Origin: Chitinophaga sp. YR627 | GTDB lineage: Bacteria > Bacteroidota > Bacteroidia > Chitinophagales > Chitinophagaceae | DNA: 64,000 nt | NCBI RefSeq assembly: GCF_900114995.1 | Contig: NZ_FOUX01000003.1 | Coordinates: forward strand, 1,154,358 to 1,218,357 | Reading direction: 5' to 3' | Part shown: positions 60,826-64,000 of the stretch, piece after piece | How the letters are laid out: the number at the start of each line of letters is the position of its first letter | Numbering within the stretch: the first letter of the stretch is position 1 | Notes under the pieces: generated by a model | Database searches by the model: none | What the model was told of the DNA's origin: nothing | The model's input: only the letters and a program-made list of their open reading frames with translations | Position numbers and translations under genes: made by a program

Positions 60826-62643
60826 ATGTGTATGCTGCAATTTTTAAAGAGATCTTTTTTCACACTGTTCTTCCTTGGGATGGCATTACATATGTCAGCG
60901 CAGGATCAGCAGTATTTTGTATATATACAAAGTGAAAGATCCCAGCCTTTTTATGTAAGATATGATGGTAAGTTGCTCCCGTCTTCAGACAGGGGGTATC
61001 TCATACTTTCCAAAATGCCTGCCGGTACAGCTTCTCTGCGTATTGGTCTGGCGAAGAGTGATGCACCTGAGCGTGAGTATCAGGTACGTATTGCCGGTCC
61101 TGCCGATCAGGGATTTCTGTTGAAACAGGATGGTGACAGGGGGTATGCCCTTTTCAATCTGCAGACCTTTGCAGTAACCAGGCCATCAACAGGTAAGCCA
61201 AAGGAAGCTGTGGCGGCTACGGAAGCACCTGCACAGGAAGCGCCGGTAGCGTCTGAACAGACACCTCCACCAGCTCCGGTAGCAGAAGTGGCAGTAACAA
61301 CGCCGGCACCTGAGATGACACCGGCGCCTAAGACAGCAGCAGCAGATTCCCCATTGGTACCAGCGCCGCCGGTACCGGTTGTTTCTGATGAGGAGAAGAA
61401 CCAGCAAATGATGGCTTCTCTGAAGAAAGAGCTTGATTCTACTTTCCCTTCAAAATCAGGAGTGACAGTCGGACCAGGTACCCGTCCGGTAAATCCTGTA
61501 ACGCCTCCTCCGGTGAAACAGACCAATAAATTCTCCCAGGCACTGGATAGAGTGGTAAGTGATGATCGTCCGGATGAGATAGAACCTGAACAACCTAAAG
61601 CTCCTGTAACGGCAGCAGCTCCTGTAGATAGTGCTAAAAAGATAGTACCAGCCGAAGTGGTAACAGAAGTGCCGAAGAAGAAGCGGAAAAGACGTGAGCG
61701 TGAGCCGCTGACAGAGGAAGAACAACAACTGGCCAGTGCGATACTGGCGGAAGAGAATAAGGGAGGTGCAACAGAGCCGGCAAGTGTTCCACCGGCAACG
61801 GCAGATGCAACACCAACGCCAGCACCGGCGGCTGTACAGGATACGCCGGCAGCTGTTCCTGCAAGTGAACCTGTCCGGGCTACAATGCCACCAGCAGAGC
61901 CGGTGAAAGAGGACGCTGCTTCAAAGAAAGATAAGAAGTCACGTAAGAAGAAAGCAGATGATCCTGCATTTATAGACTTTATGGATACCGGCGGTCATCA
62001 GGCGCCACCAGCAGGTACACCGGTTCCGACAGCAACGACCGAAACACCTGCGCCTCAACCTGTGACAATTCCGGCAGAAGATCCGGCAGCAGCAGGTAGT
62101 AAAAAGAAAAAGCGTAGTAAGATTGCTGAAAAGATCGATACAATAGATACATCAGAGCGTCCTAATAATGTAGTGAGTGATCCGACCGGATATGAAGTAA
62201 GCGATCTGTCTATTGATCATCCGAAAGAAAGTAAAAAGGATAAAAAGAAGAAAAAAGACGCCGAAGAAGCGACACCAGTTGTAGCAGCTCCTGTAGCTGA
62301 ACCGGTGACTGATACGAAGTCTTCTTCTGCGCTGAAAATGATCAATTCTGATTGTGGGAAGGTGATGGATGATGAGACGTTCAGGAAAGTACTGAAGAAA
62401 TTTGCAGCATCCAAAGATGACGACGCAATGATAGAATCGTTTCGTAAGCAGACAAAGGGCTATTGCCTGGAGTCTTCTCAGATCAGGACCATGGTACAGT
62501 TAATGAGTACCGATGATTCCAAGTATCGCTTACTGGATCAGGCTTATCCGAAGGCGTATCATTCAGACGAGTTTCCGGGAATGGAGAATCTGCTGTCTGA
62601 TAAATATTACAGAGGACGTTTCAAAGCGATGTTACACAAATAA
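60826..62643 (+). CDS. Secreted protein with Pro/Ala-rich repeats and C-terminal DUF4476
   Basis: 605 residues from the ATG at 60826 (a second ATG two codons later). Signal peptide (about 1-25). N-terminal PEGA-like beta domain (about 28-115), then about 350 residues rich in Pro, Ala, Lys and Glu (for example EVPKKKRKRRERE, APAQEAPVASEQ), and a C-terminal DUF4476 domain (about 505-605: SDCGKVMDDETFRKVLKKFAASKDDDAMIES and on, then CLESSQIRTMVQLMSTDDSKYRLLDQAYPK). DUF4476 is common in Bacteroidota and has no known function. Probably periplasmic, with a flexible linker. Confidence 0.8.
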   Translation: MCMLQFLKRSFFTLFFLGMALHMSAQDQQYFVYIQSERSQPFYVRYDGKLLPSSDRGYLILSKMPAGTASLRIGLAKSDAPEREYQVRIAGPADQGFLLKQDGDRGYALFNLQTFAVTRPSTGKPKEAVAATEAPAQEAPVASEQTPPPAPVAEVAVTTPAPEMTPAPKTAAADSPLVPAPPVPVVSDEEKNQQMMASLKKELDSTFPSKSGVTVGPGTRPVNPVTPPPVKQTNKFSQALDRVVSDDRPDEIEPEQPKAPVTAAAPVDSAKKIVPAEVVTEVPKKKRKRREREPLTEEEQQLASAILAEENKGGATEPASVPPATADATPTPAPAAVQDTPAAVPASEPVRATMPPAEPVKEDAASKKDKKSRKKKADDPAFIDFMDTGGHQAPPAGTPVPTATTETPAPQPVTIPAEDPAAAGSKKKKRSKIAEKIDTIDTSERPNNVVSDPTGYEVSDLSIDHPKESKKDKKKKKDAEEATPVVAAPVAEPVTDTKSSSALKMINSDCGKVMDDETFRKVLKKFAASKDDDAMIESFRKQTKGYCLESSQIRTMVQLMSTDDSKYRLLDQAYPKAYHSDEFPGMENLLSDKYYRGRFKAMLHK

Positions 62644-62664
62644 TAAGCTAACTAGCGAATAGAG

Positions 62665-62710
62665 AGGTCACAGGGTTGTATAAAAGCAACTTTGTGACCT
62701 TTTTGTTTTT
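62665..62710 (+). terminator. Terminator of the DUF4476 gene
   Basis: 14-bp stem with two G-U pairs (AGGTCACAGGGTTG / CAACTTTGTGACCT), loop TATAAAAG, then a T-rich run. Confidence 0.88.
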
Positions 62711-62743
62711 GCGCCTTACCTTCGCGTTTCGCAACTAGTAAAT

Positions 62744-63496
62744 ATGAGATACTTTATAGAAGTAGCATACAGGGGTACCAGCTTTGGTGGTTTTCAGGTC
62801 CAGGATAATGTGGAGACGGTGCAGTCGGTCGTTGATCATGCCATCAGTACATTAATGAGAGGAGCTATTGTAACGACAGGTTCCAGTCGTACAGATGCCG
62901 GTGTACATGCGAAGCAGAACTTCCTGCATTTTGATATGGAGCAGCCACTGCATCCGCAATTCCTTTATAAGGTGAATGCGATACTGCCACCCGACGTAGT
63001 AGCGCGTAATCTGTATCGCGTAGCTGATGATGCGCATTCAAGGTTTGCCGCATTGAGCCGTTCCTATGAGTATACCTTGTATATGGAGAAAGACCCGTTT
63101 ATGCGGGACAGGGGGTATTTCTTCCCGTATACGCTGCATCCGGAGCTGTTGCATGAAGCGGCGGGCGTATTGAGGGAGTACGAGAACTTCATGACGTTCT
63201 CAAAGCGGAATACGCAGGTGAAGACATACAACTGTAATATCATGTCGTCGGAGTGGGAAGTGGGAGAGGACCGTATTGTATATAGAGTAACAGCGAATCG
63301 TTTTTTAAGAGGGATGGTAAGGGGAATGGTAGGTACGATGTTGAGAGTGGGACGTGGGAAACTGACGATGGATGGGTTCAGGCAGGCGATAGAAAGCCGT
63401 AATTGTGTAAATGCTGATTTCGCGGTACCACCGCAGGGATTGTTTTTGATGAAGGTCGCTTATCCGGAGGGGATGTTAGCGGATAGGGTGCAATAA
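62744..63496 (+). CDS. truA: tRNA pseudouridine synthase A
   Basis: 250 residues, usual length. Family motifs: RYFIEVAYRGTSFGGFQVQ near 2-20 and the catalytic GSSRTDAGVHA with Asp51. FLRGMVRGMVGTMLRVGRG near 188-206 is the second conserved block. Modifies uridines 38-40 of tRNA. Cytoplasmic. The stop codon lies inside a hairpin (63487-63509). Confidence 0.95.
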   Translation: MRYFIEVAYRGTSFGGFQVQDNVETVQSVVDHAISTLMRGAIVTTGSSRTDAGVHAKQNFLHFDMEQPLHPQFLYKVNAILPPDVVARNLYRVADDAHSRFAALSRSYEYTLYMEKDPFMRDRGYFFPYTLHPELLHEAAGVLREYENFMTFSKRNTQVKTYNCNIMSSEWEVGEDRIVYRVTANRFLRGMVRGMVGTMLRVGRGKLTMDGFRQAIESRNCVNADFAVPPQGLFLMKVAYPEGMLADRVQ

Positions 63497-63509
63497 AAAA
63501 TATTGCACC
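63487..63509 (+). terminator. Hairpin overlapping the truA stop codon
   Basis: Perfect 9-bp stem GGTGCAATA / TATTGCACC with an AAAAA loop; no clear T tract. Confidence 0.6.
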
Positions 63510-63566
63510 TAATTACTTGATAATTAGCATATTAACATAATCGTCACAGTTGTCTTTCAAAAAAGA

Positions 63567-63597
63567 TTTGGTAGTGAACAGAAAACTCCTACCTTTG
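63567..63597 (+). promoter_or_regulatory. rRNA-type promoter P1
   Basis: TTTG at 63567-63570, 19-base spacer, TACCTTTG at 63590-63597: a full consensus match, preceded by an A-rich stretch. Confidence 0.85.
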
Positions 63598-63754
63598 CAT
63601 CCCGTTTCGATAGAACGAGACGCGAAAAAAGCTCTTCCCAAGTACGAATTTTCTCTCTTTTTTGAATAGGTATCAATCGCCCAAAGTGGCAGTGGTATTG
63701 AGTTTTGAAAGATCATTGCTAAAATGATCGCTAAAAATAAATCTTCAAAAAAGA

Positions 63755-63785
63755 TTTGGTAGAAATGAAAAAGTGACTATCTTTG
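63755..63785 (+). promoter_or_regulatory. rRNA-type promoter P2
   Basis: TTTG at 63755-63758, 19-base spacer, TATCTTTG at 63778-63785. The bases CAAAAAAGATTTGGTAG around the -33 element are identical to those at P1. Confidence 0.85.
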
Positions 63786-64000
63786 CAACCCCAACGCAAA
63801 CGACGCGAAACGGAAGCAAAGAAAAAGCTCTTCAAATAAGTACAGATGTCAGGCGGTAAGCGCCACACGGATCGGATCCGGGACATTAACAAACGTTAGA
63901 CAAACGGTTTAACGGAAGTTCTTTGAAAGAATGGAAACAACAGCAAATTTTAACAGGTAATGTTCAGCGAAAACATTAGATAAATGACGTCTAATTTCGA
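63786..64000 (+). other. Probable rRNA operon leader (16S gene beyond the window)
   Basis: After P2 the sequence has no coding frame and carries GTTCTTTGAA at 63918-63927, which resembles the boxA-type leader motif found before 16S genes in Bacteroidota. The mature 16S start is not in the window, so the assignment rests on promoter strength and leader resemblance. Confidence 0.65.

Larger units (their letters stand above)
63510..63785 (+). other. Tandem promoter region of the putative rRNA operon
   Basis: Holds P1 and P2, 188 bases apart, and between them a hairpin-prone stretch (GATCATT / AATGATC near 63711-63729). No gene was found. Downstream of both promoters AAAAAGCTCTTC recurs, so the promoter plus early leader look duplicated. 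Confidence 0.7.

Noticed and set aside
1..64000. CRISPR array, prophage, insertion sequence or integrase
   Set aside because: No regularly spaced repeats, transposase, phage structural or recombinase motifs were seen on either strand.

Overview
The window looks like a chromosomal segment of a Bacteroidota bacterium, most likely family Chitinophagaceae (Chitinophaga-like). The grounds are Bacteroidota-type promoters (TTTG, about 19 bp, TAnnTTTG), few Shine-Dalgarno sequences, FecR with an ECF-type sigma factor, a large beta-propeller sensor histidine kinase, and families typical of the phylum (DUF3667, DUF4476, DUF5995, GMC oxidoreductase with Gfo/Idh/MocA, HD-PycTM). Species was inferred from content only; no search was run.

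Layout. 1-13.5 kb: a ClC chloride channel cut by the window edge, a lipoprotein dienelactone hydrolase, a PAS histidine kinase tail-to-tail with a single-domain response regulator, DUF5995, a GH16-like lipoprotein, an NDH-2-like flavoprotein with an Rrf2 regulator, a Crp/Fnr regulator divergent from a secreted DJ-1/PfpI protein across a perfect Crp-type palindrome, a sterol desaturase-like hydroxylase, an outer-membrane barrel and small membrane proteins. 13.6-17.7 kb: an island with a 693-residue protein carrying a DNase I-like (EEP) nuclease domain and an NLS-like basic tract, then a lipoprotein and a SUKH-HEAT protein. This is the best toxin/immunity candidate in the window. 17.8-23.3 kb: aldo/keto reductase with AraC regulator, a second Crp/Fnr protein between matching palindromes, DUF3667, CHAD and two small exported proteins. 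23.5-27.5 kb: a cassette (GMC oxidoreductase, Gfo/Idh/MocA, LPG-synthase-like membrane protein) bounded by inverted copies of a 78-bp element. 27.7-38.4 kb: hydrolase-TPR, tRNA-Glu, gap-pgk, dicarboxylate symporter plus giant sensor kinase, and the lemA-TPM-TPM operon. 38.8-46.8 kb: response regulator, FecR with a region-2-only sigma-like protein, M20 dipeptidase, S4 protein, lysA and a GAF protein. 46.9-57.5 kb: a very long hairpin, a phosphatase / kinase-like / outer-membrane-barrel fusion with a SdiA-regulated-like lipoprotein, then a tight run HD-PycTM, ppk1, thioredoxin-like, DUF4442, beta-CASP nuclease. 57.5-63.5 kb: M1 aminopeptidase, biotin carrier protein, DUF4476 protein, truA. 63.5-64 kb: two tandem strong promoters and a leader that probably belong to an rRNA operon starting just beyond the window.

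Most of the window is ordinary core genome. The parts most worth a second look are the EEP/SUKH island, the phosphatase/kinase-like/barrel fusion, the 78-bp paired element, the HD-PycTM/ppk1 pair and the truncated sigma factor. No CRISPR array, insertion sequence, integrase or prophage gene was seen.
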